In this document: one piece after another, positions 1 to 8,313 of the stretch | How positions within the stretch are numbered: the first letter of the stretch is position 1 | Layout of the letters: every line of letters starts with the position of its first letter | Source of the DNA: Halobiforma nitratireducens JCM 10879 | GTDB taxonomy: Archaea; Halobacteriota; Halobacteria; Halobacteriales; Natrialbaceae | Reading direction: 5' to 3' | NCBI RefSeq assembly: GCF_000337895.1 | Contig: NZ_AOMA01000007.1 | Span: forward strand, 1 to 44,448 | DNA length: 44,448 nt | The notes under the pieces: model-generated | Databases searched by the model: none | Told to the model about the DNA's origin: nothing | The model's input: the letters and a program-made list of their open reading frames with translations, nothing else | Made by a program: the position numbers and the translations under genes

Positions 1-69
1 GACTGGGTGTACGACCTCGAGGTCGCGGGCACACACAGCTACGTCTCGAATGGGGTCATCTCGCACAAC
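1..69 (+). other. Intein 1, C-terminal end only (Walker A insertion site)
   Basis: The first 23 codons read as the last block of a protein-splicing element: a VYDLEV strand, THSYVSNG, and the terminal HN at 64-69. The next residue is Ser (70-72), a valid +1 nucleophile. The insertion point is inside the ATP-binding loop of MCM, a classic intein site. The rest of the intein, including any homing endonuclease, is outside the window. Confidence 0.9.
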
Positions 70-2739
70 TCCCAGATGCTGGGCTACATCCAGAATATCG
101 CCCCACGCTCCGTCTACACCTCCGGCAAAGGCAGCAGTTCGGCCGGGCTCTGTGTCACCGGAGACACGGTGATCCACACCGACCGCGGGTTCCGGCGGAT
201 CGAGGACATCGTGTCGGAGGACCTCCCCGAACCGGTTTCGACCGAGACTGCAGTCGAGCGGGATGTCGGCGTCCAGACGTTCGATCGAGTCGCAGGAGAG
301 ATGACCGACGCTATTTCCTCGCACGTCTGGCGAATGCCCGAAAAGCCATGTCGGCAAATCGAGACACGGCACGGGAAGGAACTCGAGGCGTCGGTCAACA
401 CGCCCGTTCTGACCTGTGGCGAGGCGGGCCTCGAATGGACCGAAATCTCCGACGTGGAGCCGGGAGATCACGTCGCCGTTCCCAGGTACGATGACCTCGA
501 CCGGCTGGAGCCGTCGGTTCGCGACTTCCTGGAACTCAGCACGGAGAAGATCAAACTGGAGGACGACTCCGTACGGTTCCTTCGTGAGTCGCTAACCGAC
601 GAGTTCGGGACGCTCCGCGACGCCGCCGCCGAACTCGATCTCTCGGAGGACTTCATCTACCTTCACCTCAAGAACCACCACGTTCCGCTCGCGAAGCTAG
701 ATCGGATGCTCGACGCGATCGATGCGACCCGTCAGGACATCGAGTTCGAGCGACTGATGATTCGACACGGAGACTCCATCACGATCCCCGACCAGTTCGA
801 TTCGGACCTGATGTATCTCCTTGGGCTGGTGTTCGGGGACGGTGACATCTCACTCGACCCGCGGGGCGGCAATCGCGGAATGGTCCGTCTCTCGAACGGA
901 GACGAACCGCTCCTCGAGCGTGCTGCGGACATATTCGCCGAGAAGTTCGACAAGCGGCCGGAGATCGAACGCCAGGAGGATCGGGTCCCCTGCATCCGCG
1001 TCAATAGCGCGACGATCGCCAGACTGTTCGCGAACGCCGGCATGGAGACGCCGAAACACGACCTCGCGCCCGAACTGACGACCGCGGACCACGCCGACGC
1101 GTTCCTCCGCGGGCTGATGGACGCGGACGGGTCGGTGTCCGAGCGAGACGACGGCGGCTCGAGCGTCCTCATCTCGACCATCAGCGAACGTCTCGCGACC
1201 CAGATACAGCTTATGCTGGAGTCGTACGGTGTCCGCTCCCGGACCCGGGAACGGGACCGACGCGGGACCTACGAACTAGCCGACGGTGGGACGGTCGAAT
1301 CGAAGCACGTCCAGTACTACGTCGAGATATACGGGGCGGACGTCGACAGGTACGCCGACGCGATCGGATTCGAGGTCACAGAAAAACGTCGTGCGCTCGA
1401 ACGAATCGTCGCGGACGAGCGCCGGCAGGACGAAACGATGCCGGTCGGCGACGCGCTGGTCGCCGCCGACGGGGGCGTCGCCGGCGAATACCACAATAAC
1501 ATCCGGAGGGGCGACAATCGGAGTCGGGGCCGGGTGGATCGGATGCTCGAAGACGTCGATCTCGGCCCGGTAACGCGGACCCTCGCCGAAGTGATCGACG
1601 CGGACCTCAGATGGGATGAGGTCGTCGCCGTCGCCGACACCGGAACGAAAGAAGTGTTCGACCTCACGGTTCCCGAGACCCACAACTTCGTCGGAAACGG
1701 GATCGTGACGCACAACACCGCAGCTGCGGTTCGCGACGACTTCGGCGACGGCCAGCAGTGGACCCTCGAGGCCGGCGCGCTCGTGCTTGCCGACCAGGGA
1801 ATCGCAGCAGTTGACGAACTCGATAAAATGAGGCCGGAAGACCGGAGCGCCATGCACGAGGCCCTCGAACAACAAAAAATATCTGTGAGCAAAGCGGGCA
1901 TTAATGCAACTCTTAAATCTCGGTGCTCTCTTCTCGGCGCGGCAAACCCCAAGTACGGCCGCTTCGATCAGTACGAACCCATCGGCGAACAGATCGACCT
2001 CGAGCCGGCCCTGATCTCGCGGTTCGACCTCATCTTCACCGTCACCGACCAGCCCGACGAAGAGAAAGACAAGAACCTCGCCGAACACATCCTCACGACC
2101 AACTACGCAGGCGAGTTGACGACCCAACAGGAACAGATGACCTCTCTCGAGGTCGAGCAAGCCGAGATCGAGGAGATGACCGAGCAGGTCGATCCGGAGA
2201 TCGACGCCGAACTCCTGCGGAAGTATATCGCCTTCGCGAAGCAAAACTGCCACCCGCGGATGACCGACGAAGCCCAGGAGACGATCCGGGATTTCTACGT
2301 CGACTTGCGGGCGCGTGGCACCGACGAGGACGCAGCCGTACCCGTCACCGCGCGAAAACTCGAGGCGCTGGTCAGGCTGGCGGAAGCCAGCGCCCGCGTT
2401 CGGCTCTCGGATACGGTCGAACAGCGTGATGCGGAACGATCGGTCGAGATCGTCCGGTCCTGTCTGCAGGACATCGGTGTCGACCCCGAAACTGGCGAGT
2501 TCGACGCGGACATCGTCGAGGCCGGAACCTCGAAGTCCCAGCGCGACCGGATCAAGAACATCAAACAGCTCATCAGCGACGTCGAAGAGGAGTACGACGA
2601 GGGCGCGCCAGTCGATATCGTCCTGGACCGGGCCGAAGAGATCGGCATGGATCAGTCCAAGGCCGAACACGAGATCGACAAGCTCAAACAGAAAGGCGAG
2701 GTCTACGAGCCGAGCACGGACAACCTGCGGACGACGTAG
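1..2739 (+). CDS. mcm: Replicative DNA helicase MCM, 3' part, with two inteins
   Basis: This is the C-terminal part of the archaeal MCM helicase, which unwinds DNA ahead of the replication fork. The reading frame is open from base 1, so the gene starts left of the window; the GTG at 7 is only an internal codon. The first 69 bases are the tail of intein 1. Host sequence starts with SQML at 70, which completes the Walker A motif (GK^S junction), and runs to GL at 150. Intein 2 follows (151-1716), then host sequence resumes with TAAAVRDDFG. The Walker B motif VDELDK lies near 1807-1830, sensor 1 GAANP near 1936, the arginine finger SRFD near 2014, and a winged-helix tail ends at the TAG at 2737. 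A patch at about 1867-1932 has unusually AT-rich codons. The identification is firm. Confidence 0.96.
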   Translation, partial: DWVYDLEVAGTHSYVSNGVISHNSQMLGYIQNIAPRSVYTSGKGSSSAGLCVTGDTVIHTDRGFRRIEDIVSEDLPEPVSTETAVERDVGVQTFDRVAGEMTDAISSHVWRMPEKPCRQIETRHGKELEASVNTPVLTCGEAGLEWTEISDVEPGDHVAVPRYDDLDRLEPSVRDFLELSTEKIKLEDDSVRFLRESLTDEFGTLRDAAAELDLSEDFIYLHLKNHHVPLAKLDRMLDAIDATRQDIEFERLMIRHGDSITIPDQFDSDLMYLLGLVFGDGDISLDPRGGNRGMVRLSNGDEPLLERAADIFAEKFDKRPEIERQEDRVPCIRVNSATIARLFANAGMETPKHDLAPELTTADHADAFLRGLMDADGSVSERDDGGSSVLISTISERLATQIQLMLESYGVRSRTRERDRRGTYELADGGTVESKHVQYYVEIYGADVDRYADAIGFEVTEKRRALERIVADERRQDETMPVGDALVAADGGVAGEYHNNIRRGDNRSRGRVDRMLEDVDLGPVTRTLAEVIDADLRWDEVVAVADTGTKEVFDLTVPETHNFVGNGIVTHNTAAAVRDDFGDGQQWTLEAGALVLADQGIAAVDELDKMRPEDRSAMHEALEQQKISVSKAGINATLKSRCSLLGAANPKYGRFDQYEPIGEQIDLEPALISRFDLIFTVTDQPDEEKDKNLAEHILTTNYAGELTTQQEQMTSLEVEQAEIEEMTEQVDPEIDAELLRKYIAFAKQNCHPRMTDEAQETIRDFYVDLRARGTDEDAAVPVTARKLEALVRLAEASARVRLSDTVEQRDAERSVEIVRSCLQDIGVDPETGEFDADIVEAGTSKSQRDRIKNIKQLISDVEEEYDEGAPVDIVLDRAEEIGMDQSKAEHEIDKLKQKGEVYEPSTDNLRTT
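151..1716 (+). other. Intein 2 with LAGLIDADG (DOD) homing endonuclease, 522 residues
   Basis: The element starts with Cys (TGT at 151; CVTGDTVIH) and ends in VFDLTVPETHNFVGNGIVTHN, with Thr as the first C-extein residue (1717). Both dodecapeptides of a DOD endonuclease are present: LGLVFGDGDIS near 823-855 and FLRGLMDADGSVS near 1102-1140. Both keep the acidic catalytic residue. Splicing residues (Cys1, the block B TxxH-like region with NTPVLT, terminal His-Asn, +1 Thr) also look intact, so both splicing and homing could be functional. Only 27 host residues separate it from intein 1. Confidence 0.93.
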
Positions 2740-3666
2740 CGGTACTCCCGAGTCGGACTCGTCGCTACTCGTCACCACAGCGGTGGCCCGCAGTCGCCCT
2801 CTTCCCGACACGAGCGAAGTGCTACGGTAGCCGCGGCTTCGTTGCTGTCGTCGCCTTCAAAACGTCTCTTCCCGTCGATTTCCGCGTTATGCCCACCCAG
2901 TGAGTAACCGGACCGTCGCGTGTGATCGGGGGGACAGGGAGTTCAGTGACTGCTGCTTCGATCGAACGGAGTCAGTGGCCCGGACCAGCCCCACGTACGC
3001 GAACTCCCGGAACGTATTGGCAGACCGAACTGACTCGAGAGTTCTGTGAGGGGACCCGTGAGCTAGTGAAGTACCGCGGGCGCGGTGGCCCGGGACACTC
3101 TGCCTGCTACCTATGTAGACAACTCTTCCGCGCGTTCTACCGAAACATCAGATAGAAATATAGATGCGTATTATGATATATTTCTGATTTCAGGGAAAAC
3201 AGAGCGTATGCTGACACGACCTCAACTGCATACTGTGGATGGGAGACTGGAACGGAACTCGATCGACATCGCCGACCGGGGAAAGGGAGTGGAAGGCCAG
3301 TGCGTATCGACGAGGAATAATGCTGGCCGTCTCTTGGCCGATCCGAAATCGACTGTAAGGGCGTTTCAGTACGTTATGTTCTAAAACCGGTTTCTAGGTC
3401 GCCAACAGCCATAAAATACGTCGTTGAAGTTACCGGAGTTCTCGTCGACGGAGGTCGTCAGGGAACTCTCGACTATTCCCGATGACCGAGTATAGGCCTC
3501 GCTTTCTTTCCCACTCCTAGTCAATATGTCTGTGCTCTCACCGAACCTCTATTATGTATATAAACACATCATTCGAAAATACAATCACAATTCTGATACA
3601 CCCGACGGCTCGAGCTGTCCCTGGCGGGCTTCTGGAACCCACCACTGTCTCACGCGCACTGGACTA
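2740..3666. other. Long intergenic region between mcm and gdh-like gene
   Basis: About 930 bases lie between the mcm stop and the converging gdh-like gene. The short open frames here are basic and low in acidic residues, unlike haloarchaeal proteins, and I do not call any of them genes. Two AT-rich stretches stand out, near 3150-3190 and 3540-3600. The first holds an 8-bp inverted repeat (GAAATATA at 3155-3162, TATATTTC at 3177-3184). No RNA gene was recognised. This may be a decayed region. Confidence 0.5.
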
Positions 3667-4728
3667 TCACAGTGTATCGAACTCGACGACGGTTTTGATT
3701 CGATCGTCGTCGTCGGTGAACGCGTCGTCGACTTCCGACGGCGCGTACGTGTCGGTGATGATCCGCTCGAGAAACCAGTCCGGAAGTCGCTCGAGCGACT
3801 CCGTTGCTGACTCGAAGTGACGAACGTGTGAGTTGACGCTGCCGAGCAGCGCCTTGTTCTCGAGGACGAGTTCGCGGTGGAGCCGTCCGCCGTCGATGTC
3901 GAACGTCCAGTCACCCGGCAGGCCAAGCAGAACGCCGACGCCGTTCGGTGCGAGCGCGTCGACGGTCTCGTAAGCGTGTTTCGCGTACCCGGTCGCTTCG
4001 AAGACCAGATCAGCCGGTTCGTGGACGCCGGCAAACTCCGAAACGGGTGTCTCTCTCGAGTCGACGTACGTAGCGTCCAGTTCCTCGATAACGTCGATCG
4101 TCGGGTCGGGTCGATCCCGGCGGCCGAGACAGTACGATCGGTCGACCGTCGAATCGAGCATCGCAAGCGTCAGCAGGCCGAGCGGTCCGTTGCCGAGTAC
4201 CAGCACCGTGTCTGGCTCCCAGTCGAACATCGACCGGGAGGCAAACGCGTGTTCGAGCGCCTTTGCCGTGTTGCTCATCGGCTCGACGAGGACGCCGGTT
4301 TCGGCGAACGCCGTCGGAACCGGGATCAGATACTCGGCAGGACTGGTGAAATACTCCGACATGAACCCGTGGGCCCCGTCGATCCCTCGCTCGAGGCACG
4401 CATCGGGTGGTGCCATGTCCGGCTCGCCGCGTTCGAAGTAGTCGTTAGAGCCGTCCGGTGGGCGACGAACCGTCGGCACGACGAGCTGTCCCTCCTCGAG
4501 ATCGGTGCCGTTCGGGTCGTCGACGACACCGACGGCCTCGTGACCGAGTATCTGGTAGTCTTCACCGTCCGGGAACCCGCCGTGGTTCCCCTCGAGCACC
4601 TCGAAGTCGGTGCCGTCGATGCCGACGCGGAGCGTGCGGACCAGGGCTTCCCCGTCGTCCGGGTCGGGCACGTCGACGTCGATGACTTCCGGCGAACTCC
4701 GTCCTGCTTTGATGGCGATTGCGTTCAT
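3667..4728 (-). CDS. gdh: Glucose 1-dehydrogenase paralogue (zinc MDR family), probable amino-sugar dehydrogenase
   Basis: The 353-residue protein closely resembles the haloarchaeal NAD(P)-dependent glucose 1-dehydrogenase of Haloferax mediterranei (about 357 residues), which oxidises glucose to gluconolactone. The zinc site is conserved: Asp38 (the halophilic replacement of Cys), His63-Glu64 in GHEAVG, and Glu149 in VEPMS. The Rossmann loop reads LGNGPLGLL and is followed by the nucleotide-binding GRRDRPDP. The start codon overlaps the ridA stop by ATGA, so the two genes are translationally coupled behind the SelA-like lyase. In that context the likely substrate is glucosamine, giving glucosaminate; this substrate is an inference. 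Plain glucose or galactose dehydrogenase activity is the alternative. Confidence 0.85.
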   Translation of the reverse strand: MNAIAIKAGRSSPEVIDVDVPDPDDGEALVRTLRVGIDGTDFEVLEGNHGGFPDGEDYQILGHEAVGVVDDPNGTDLEEGQLVVPTVRRPPDGSNDYFERGEPDMAPPDACLERGIDGAHGFMSEYFTSPAEYLIPVPTAFAETGVLVEPMSNTAKALEHAFASRSMFDWEPDTVLVLGNGPLGLLTLAMLDSTVDRSYCLGRRDRPDPTIDVIEELDATYVDSRETPVSEFAGVHEPADLVFEATGYAKHAYETVDALAPNGVGVLLGLPGDWTFDIDGGRLHRELVLENKALLGSVNSHVRHFESATESLERLPDWFLERIITDTYAPSEVDDAFTDDDDRIKTVVEFDTL

Positions 4729-5129
4729 TGGTCGACCCGTGCGACGACTTCGATTTCGACCCCGATATCGACCGGCAGCTCCTCGACCTGTACGGCGCTT
4801 CGTGCCGGATACGGCTCGCTGAGGTAGCTCCGGTACACGTCGTTGATCGCGTCGTAGTCGTCCATATCCTGGACGAAGACGGTCGCTTTGACGACATCGT
4901 CCAGCGAACTGCCCGCGGCCTCAAGGACGGCTCCGAGGTTTTTCATCGTGCGATGGGTCTCCGCTTCGATGTCACCCTCGATGATGTCGCCGGTTTCTGG
5001 ATCGATCGGTCCCTGCCCGGAGACGTACACCCTGCCGTCGTCGACGACTCCTTGCGAAAACGGCCCGATACTCGGCGGTGCGTCGGCTGTAGATACCTCT
5101 TTCATAGCCGGGTAGACAACCTCTGCCAT
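4725..5129 (-). CDS. ridA: RidA (YjgF/YER057c/UK114) enamine/imine deaminase
   Basis: This is a 134-residue member of the RidA family, trimeric enzymes that hydrolyse reactive enamine/imine intermediates released by PLP-dependent dehydratases and lyases. The family hallmarks are visible: SIGPFSQGV near the N-terminus, VYVSGQGPID, and the PARSAVQVEELP segment with the conserved Arg that binds the carboxylate. The frame also offers an internal ATG at 5105 (MKEVST), which would remove eight residues. The gene lies 91 bases downstream of the SelA-like lyase gene stop and overlaps the gdh-like gene by 4 bases. A dedicated RidA beside a PLP ammonia-lyase is meaningful, because it would drain the enamine released when the amino group is eliminated. 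Confidence 0.93.
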   Translation of the reverse strand: MAEVVYPAMKEVSTADAPPSIGPFSQGVVDDGRVYVSGQGPIDPETGDIIEGDIEAETHRTMKNLGAVLEAAGSSLDDVVKATVFVQDMDDYDAINDVYRSYLSEPYPARSAVQVEELPVDIGVEIEVVARVDQ

Positions 5130-5220
5130 TGGGAATGTAGTTTTCGGTTCAACACTCTGCCGACAGCTCGCCGGAACGGGCCAATCGAGGGGACCGTTTG
5201 TCTCTTCGTTCGCATTGGTT

Positions 5221-6447
5221 TCAGCTAGCGGCGTCGACGTGGTCGGTTATTCGCGTGACGACGTACGCCGTTTCGTCGTCGTCGAGACACATCGGGTTGA
5301 TCGTGACTATTCCGTCGTCGAGCCGATCCGTCCCGACGAACACGCGCGGCCGGTCGTCGTGAAGTGCCCGAACTAACTCCGTCGCCGAGAGGCCGGTTTC
5401 GCCCGGATCGACGTGGACGACGACTTCCGGTGCGACCGACACGTCAGTTCCGTCGGTCACGTGCGTGCGGAATCCGTCGATCTCCGCGAGGTGATCCGCG
5501 ATTCGGTCGGCCTCCTGTCGCCACGCTCGAGCGTTCGCCGCGTGGTCCTCGTCGAGAAACGAGTCGAGAGCGACGATGAGACCGACGAGCTCCTCTTTCC
5601 CGACTTTCATCGGGCGACCGATTCCCTGGCGGGGAACGCAATCGAGTCGATCGCCGTCGATGAGCGGTTCGGGAGGGTCCCAGACGGATGCGGCGGCGTG
5701 CATATCGAGGTGCTGTAACGCGATGGATTCGACGAGGTCCCGTCGTCCAGCGACGATGCCGGTCGTCTGGGGGCCGCGGATCGCCTTACCACCGCTGAAA
5801 ACGACGAGGTCCGCGCCCTCGTCGACGAACCGCGAGAGGTTCGCCGTCGGCGGCAGCTCCGCCGCAGCGTCGACGATGACGGGGACGTCGTGATCGTGAG
5901 CGATCGACGTGACGACCTCGAGGGGAGGCTCCGTGTAGGATTTCTGGACGTAGCCGATCGCGGCGGTATCGTCGGAGATCGCACGCTCGATCTCCCAGGG
6001 TTCGACCGCGGTCGACCCCGTGCCGAGGTGTTTGTCGTTGGTACCGACGTCGACGATGGTCGCGCCGGCTGCCCGGAACGCGTGGTCGTAGCCGGTTCGG
6101 TGTGTCCGGGGCATGACGATCTCGTCGGCGAAGCCGGTCGTCTCGGGGAGCCGATCCATCCGGTGGACGTCGCGGCCGGCGAGTGCAGCGGCGGCGCTGA
6201 GAAGGAGACCGGCGGCTGCACCGCTGGTTACGTACCCCGCTTCCGCGCCCGTAGCCTCGGCGATCCGGTCGCTGGCTTTCGCCTGGAGGTCCGAAATGCG
6301 GACGAACGAATCGCCGGCACGTTGCATCGCGTCTCTCGCTTCACTGCGGATTCGGCTGCCGCCGATTCGCGTTTTCGTCCCGGCCGCGTTGATGACAGCG
6401 GGAACGCTGAGCTCCTCGTAAATGTCGGCTTTCCCAACCGTGTCCAT
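5221..6447 (-). CDS. SelA-like PLP enzyme, candidate D-glucosaminate ammonia-lyase
   Basis: The protein belongs to the SelA-like fold-type I PLP family that includes D-glucosaminate-6-phosphate ammonia-lyase DgaE. Typical blocks are VINAAGTKTRIGGS near the N-terminus, GYVTSGAAAG for phosphate binding, IVDAAAE with the Asp for the PLP ring (about residue 193), VFSGGKAIRGPQ with Lys221 as the Schiff-base lysine, and GRPMKVGKEE. I chose the ATG at 6447 (408 residues) because a TATA-like box at 6470-6478 would place initiation almost on it; 6456 is also possible. A longer frame to 6558 would overlap the regulator gene and has no family similarity. With ridA and gdh it forms an operon. The proposed reaction is glucosaminate to 2-keto-3-deoxygluconate plus ammonia. 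True selenocysteine synthase is unlikely in this setting. Confidence 0.85.
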   Translation of the reverse strand: MDTVGKADIYEELSVPAVINAAGTKTRIGGSRIRSEARDAMQRAGDSFVRISDLQAKASDRIAEATGAEAGYVTSGAAAGLLLSAAAALAGRDVHRMDRLPETTGFADEIVMPRTHRTGYDHAFRAAGATIVDVGTNDKHLGTGSTAVEPWEIERAISDDTAAIGYVQKSYTEPPLEVVTSIAHDHDVPVIVDAAAELPPTANLSRFVDEGADLVVFSGGKAIRGPQTTGIVAGRRDLVESIALQHLDMHAAASVWDPPEPLIDGDRLDCVPRQGIGRPMKVGKEELVGLIVALDSFLDEDHAANARAWRQEADRIADHLAEIDGFRTHVTDGTDVSVAPEVVVHVDPGETGLSATELVRALHDDRPRVFVGTDRLDDGIVTINPMCLDDDETAYVVTRITDHVDAAS

Positions 6448-6469
6448 AGATCCCATACCGTGTATCGTG

Positions 6470-6478
6470 AATAAAAAA
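6470..6478 (-). promoter_or_regulatory. TATA box for the selA-like operon
   Basis: On the minus strand the sequence reads TTTTTTATTC. Its centre is about 27 bases upstream of the ATG at 6447, which predicts a leaderless or nearly leaderless mRNA. Confidence 0.55.
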
Positions 6479-6492
6479 TTTTGGTTCCAGCG

Positions 6493-6513
6493 GTGTTTCG
6501 GACGGAGAAACAC
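6493..6513. promoter_or_regulatory. Probable IclR operator, site 1
   Basis: This is a perfect inverted repeat, GTGTTTC-N7-GAAACAC, in the divergent gap between the selA-like gene and the iclR gene. It lies just upstream of the selA-like TATA box and about 30 bases before the iclR ATG. That position would allow activation of the operon and autoregulation. Two further copies lie at 8207-8225 and 8314-8332. Confidence 0.7.
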
Positions 6514-6542
6514 TGATATCGGGCCCTCCTGAATGTCGTGAC

Positions 6543-7289
6543 ATGAGTGAGCAGACAACGGAAGGGACGATCGAAGCGACCGTACGATCGTTCGCCGTCC
6601 TGCACGTCCTCGTCGATACGCCGCATCCGGTCGGCGTTACGGAAATCGCGTCTCGGACGAATATGACCAAAAGTACAGCGTACAAACACGTGCGAACCCT
6701 CGTCTCCCTCGGATACGCCGAACCGGTCGGAACGCAGTATCGACCGTCGGTTCGATTGCTCGACTGCGCTCGCCGACTCGAGTGGAACAACGAGCTGATC
6801 CGAACCGTTCGCGATCCGGTCGACGAACTGGCGGAGATGGCCAACGAAGTGGCCGGCCTGGTCGTCGAGCGGGAGGGGGCCGCGGTCGATGTCTACTGTG
6901 CCGATCAGTACTACAGCGGCACCTTTCCCGCGTACAACACACGTCACCTCCACTGTAGTGCCGCCGGGAAGGCCATTCTCGCGGAGCTCCCCGAGCACCG
7001 GGTCGACTCCATCCTCGAGACCTGCCCGGCGCTGACCGAACACACGATCACCGACCGGGAGGAACTCCTGTCGGAACTCGAGCGCGTACGCGAACGTGGG
7101 TTCTCGCTCGATCGACAGGAGCAGTTCCAGAACGTCAACAGCGTCGCTGTCAGTGTACAAACCGAGGACATCGTCGCTGCCGTCTACGTTTCCGGCCAGG
7201 CAGACGAACTCTCCGGGAAACGGTTCGAAGAGAACATTCCGGGGCTGTTACTCAGTGCGAGCCGGATGCTGACGTCCGCACTCGAGTGA
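6543..7289 (+). CDS. IclR family transcriptional regulator
   Basis: The 248-residue protein has an N-terminal winged helix-turn-helix (about residues 10-70, with VTEIASRTNMTKSTAYKHVRTL as the recognition unit) and a C-terminal IclR effector domain (SAAGKAILAELPEHRV near residue 140). It is transcribed divergently from the selA-like/ridA/gdh operon, and a perfect palindrome sits between them. IclR proteins usually bind small acids from sugar or aromatic catabolism, so glucosaminate, 2-keto-3-deoxygluconate or glucosamine are reasonable effectors; this is an inference. The PIG-L deacetylase gene follows 145 bases downstream on the same strand. Confidence 0.93.
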   Translation: MSEQTTEGTIEATVRSFAVLHVLVDTPHPVGVTEIASRTNMTKSTAYKHVRTLVSLGYAEPVGTQYRPSVRLLDCARRLEWNNELIRTVRDPVDELAEMANEVAGLVVEREGAAVDVYCADQYYSGTFPAYNTRHLHCSAAGKAILAELPEHRVDSILETCPALTEHTITDREELLSELERVRERGFSLDRQEQFQNVNSVAVSVQTEDIVAAVYVSGQADELSGKRFEENIPGLLLSASRMLTSALE

Positions 7290-7434
7290 TACGGACTGCT
7301 ACCATGTACCGGCGCGACCGCGAGCCGTCCTGCGGTCCGCCGGAACTGACGGACAGCGGTCCGTATGACCGCTCTCCGAACGACCGGGGTCGTCCGGTAT
7401 CCTGAAATACGTTCACTTCGTTGTCGCGGTTGCA

Positions 7435-8136
7435 ATGGAGTTGTTAGCAATCGTCGCACATCCCGACGATGCGGATATCTTCTGTGGAGGAACGCTAGCA
7501 AAGCATGCGGACCGTGGGGACACGGTCACGATCGCTCACATGACGAAAGGGGAGTATGGGGGGTTCGACGAGACGGAAGCCGCGATCGCCGAGACGAGAG
7601 CGGCGGAAGCCCGCGGCTCTGGCGAGGAACTCGGCGCGGACGACGTGACGTTCCTCGGCTTCGAGGACGGGCGCATCGAGTACTCGCTCGAGAACCGTCT
7701 CGAAATCGTCGAGACGATCCGGAAACACGACCCGGATCTCGTCCTCACTCACTACAGGGAGGACATGCACCCCGACCATCGAGTCACGTCGCGTCTCGTG
7801 ACCGACGCCTACTACATGGCGTCGCTCCCGCTGGTCGAGACCGACCACGAACCGTCCGATCCAGACAACGTCTACTTCTTCGGCAAGCCGACATCGTCGT
7901 TCGATCCGACGGTGTTCGTCGACATCTCCGGGTACGAAGACCGGAAGGCAGCGGCTATCGATCACCACGAGTCACAGGTCGAGTTCCTCGAGAACCACGG
8001 CGGAATCGACGCGGAGTTCGACAACCTCGTTGAAGGCGTCGCCGCGGAGGACGCGACGCTCGGGAAGCGGACGGGTGTCGACAGCGCCGAGGGGTTCGTT
8101 CCGTTACACGAACAGGCTGACGAGTACCTTGGCTGA
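7435..8136 (+). CDS. PIG-L family (LmbE-like) N-acetyl sugar deacetylase
   Basis: The 233-residue protein is a zinc-dependent PIG-L deacetylase, a family that removes acetyl groups from N-acetylglucosamine units, including diacetylchitobiose in Thermococcales. The N-terminal motif AHPDDAD gives His9 and Asp12, and MHPDHR gives His115; these are the usual zinc ligands. No signal peptide is visible, so it should act in the cytoplasm on imported sugar. An A/T-rich stretch near 7402-7409 is about 28 bases ahead of the ATG and could be the promoter for a leaderless transcript. The neighbouring chitinases and sugar transporter suggest GlcNAc or its dimer as substrate. Bacillithiol or mycothiol-type substrates are not expected here. 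Confidence 0.88.
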   Translation: MELLAIVAHPDDADIFCGGTLAKHADRGDTVTIAHMTKGEYGGFDETEAAIAETRAAEARGSGEELGADDVTFLGFEDGRIEYSLENRLEIVETIRKHDPDLVLTHYREDMHPDHRVTSRLVTDAYYMASLPLVETDHEPSDPDNVYFFGKPTSSFDPTVFVDISGYEDRKAAAIDHHESQVEFLENHGGIDAEFDNLVEGVAAEDATLGKRTGVDSAEGFVPLHEQADEYLG

Positions 8137-8206
8137 GCGTCGACCGACGGTCGTCGGAGCAGCAACGCTCCGTTCGATTCGCTGGGGCCGATCCGTCGCC
8201 CCCAAC

Positions 8207-8225
8207 TGTTTCGCCAGACGAAACA
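8207..8225. promoter_or_regulatory. Probable IclR operator, site 2
   Basis: The sequence is TGTTTC-GCCAGAC-GAAACA, with the same arms and the same 7-base spacer as the site in the iclR/selA-like gap. An A/T-rich stretch begins 16 bases to the right (8241-8254), similar to the operator-to-TATA spacing at site 1. Confidence 0.65.
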
Positions 8226-8244
8226 CCGTCGATCTACGCCGGAA

Positions 8245-8268
8245 AATTACAAAAGTACGGTTGTAATT
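8245..8268. repeat. Perfect inverted repeat AATTACAA-N8-TTGTAATT
   Basis: The two 8-base arms are exact reverse complements around an 8-base centre. The repeat lies between the two IclR-type sites. It could be a binding site for a second regulator or a hairpin; nothing in the sequence decides this. Confidence 0.55.
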
Positions 8269-8313
8269 CAATCTGTCGACGAAACGTATCAACCGCGGTG
8301 ATTTCACCCGGTT

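Noticed and set aside
1276..2811. A 511-codon open frame on the minus strand across mcm
   Set aside because: It is a mirror of the GC-rich mcm coding strand. The sequence has no family similarity, whereas the plus strand is unmistakably MCM plus intein.
2922..3820. Several short open frames in the mcm-gdh gap
   Set aside because: They are basic, rich in Ser and Arg, without ribosome sites or domains, and overlap each other.
5221..6447. Selenocysteine synthase (SelA) as the function of the PLP enzyme
   Set aside because: The family resemblance is to SelA-like metabolic enzymes, the gene is fused in an operon with RidA and a sugar dehydrogenase, and haloarchaea are not known to use the bacterial SelA route.
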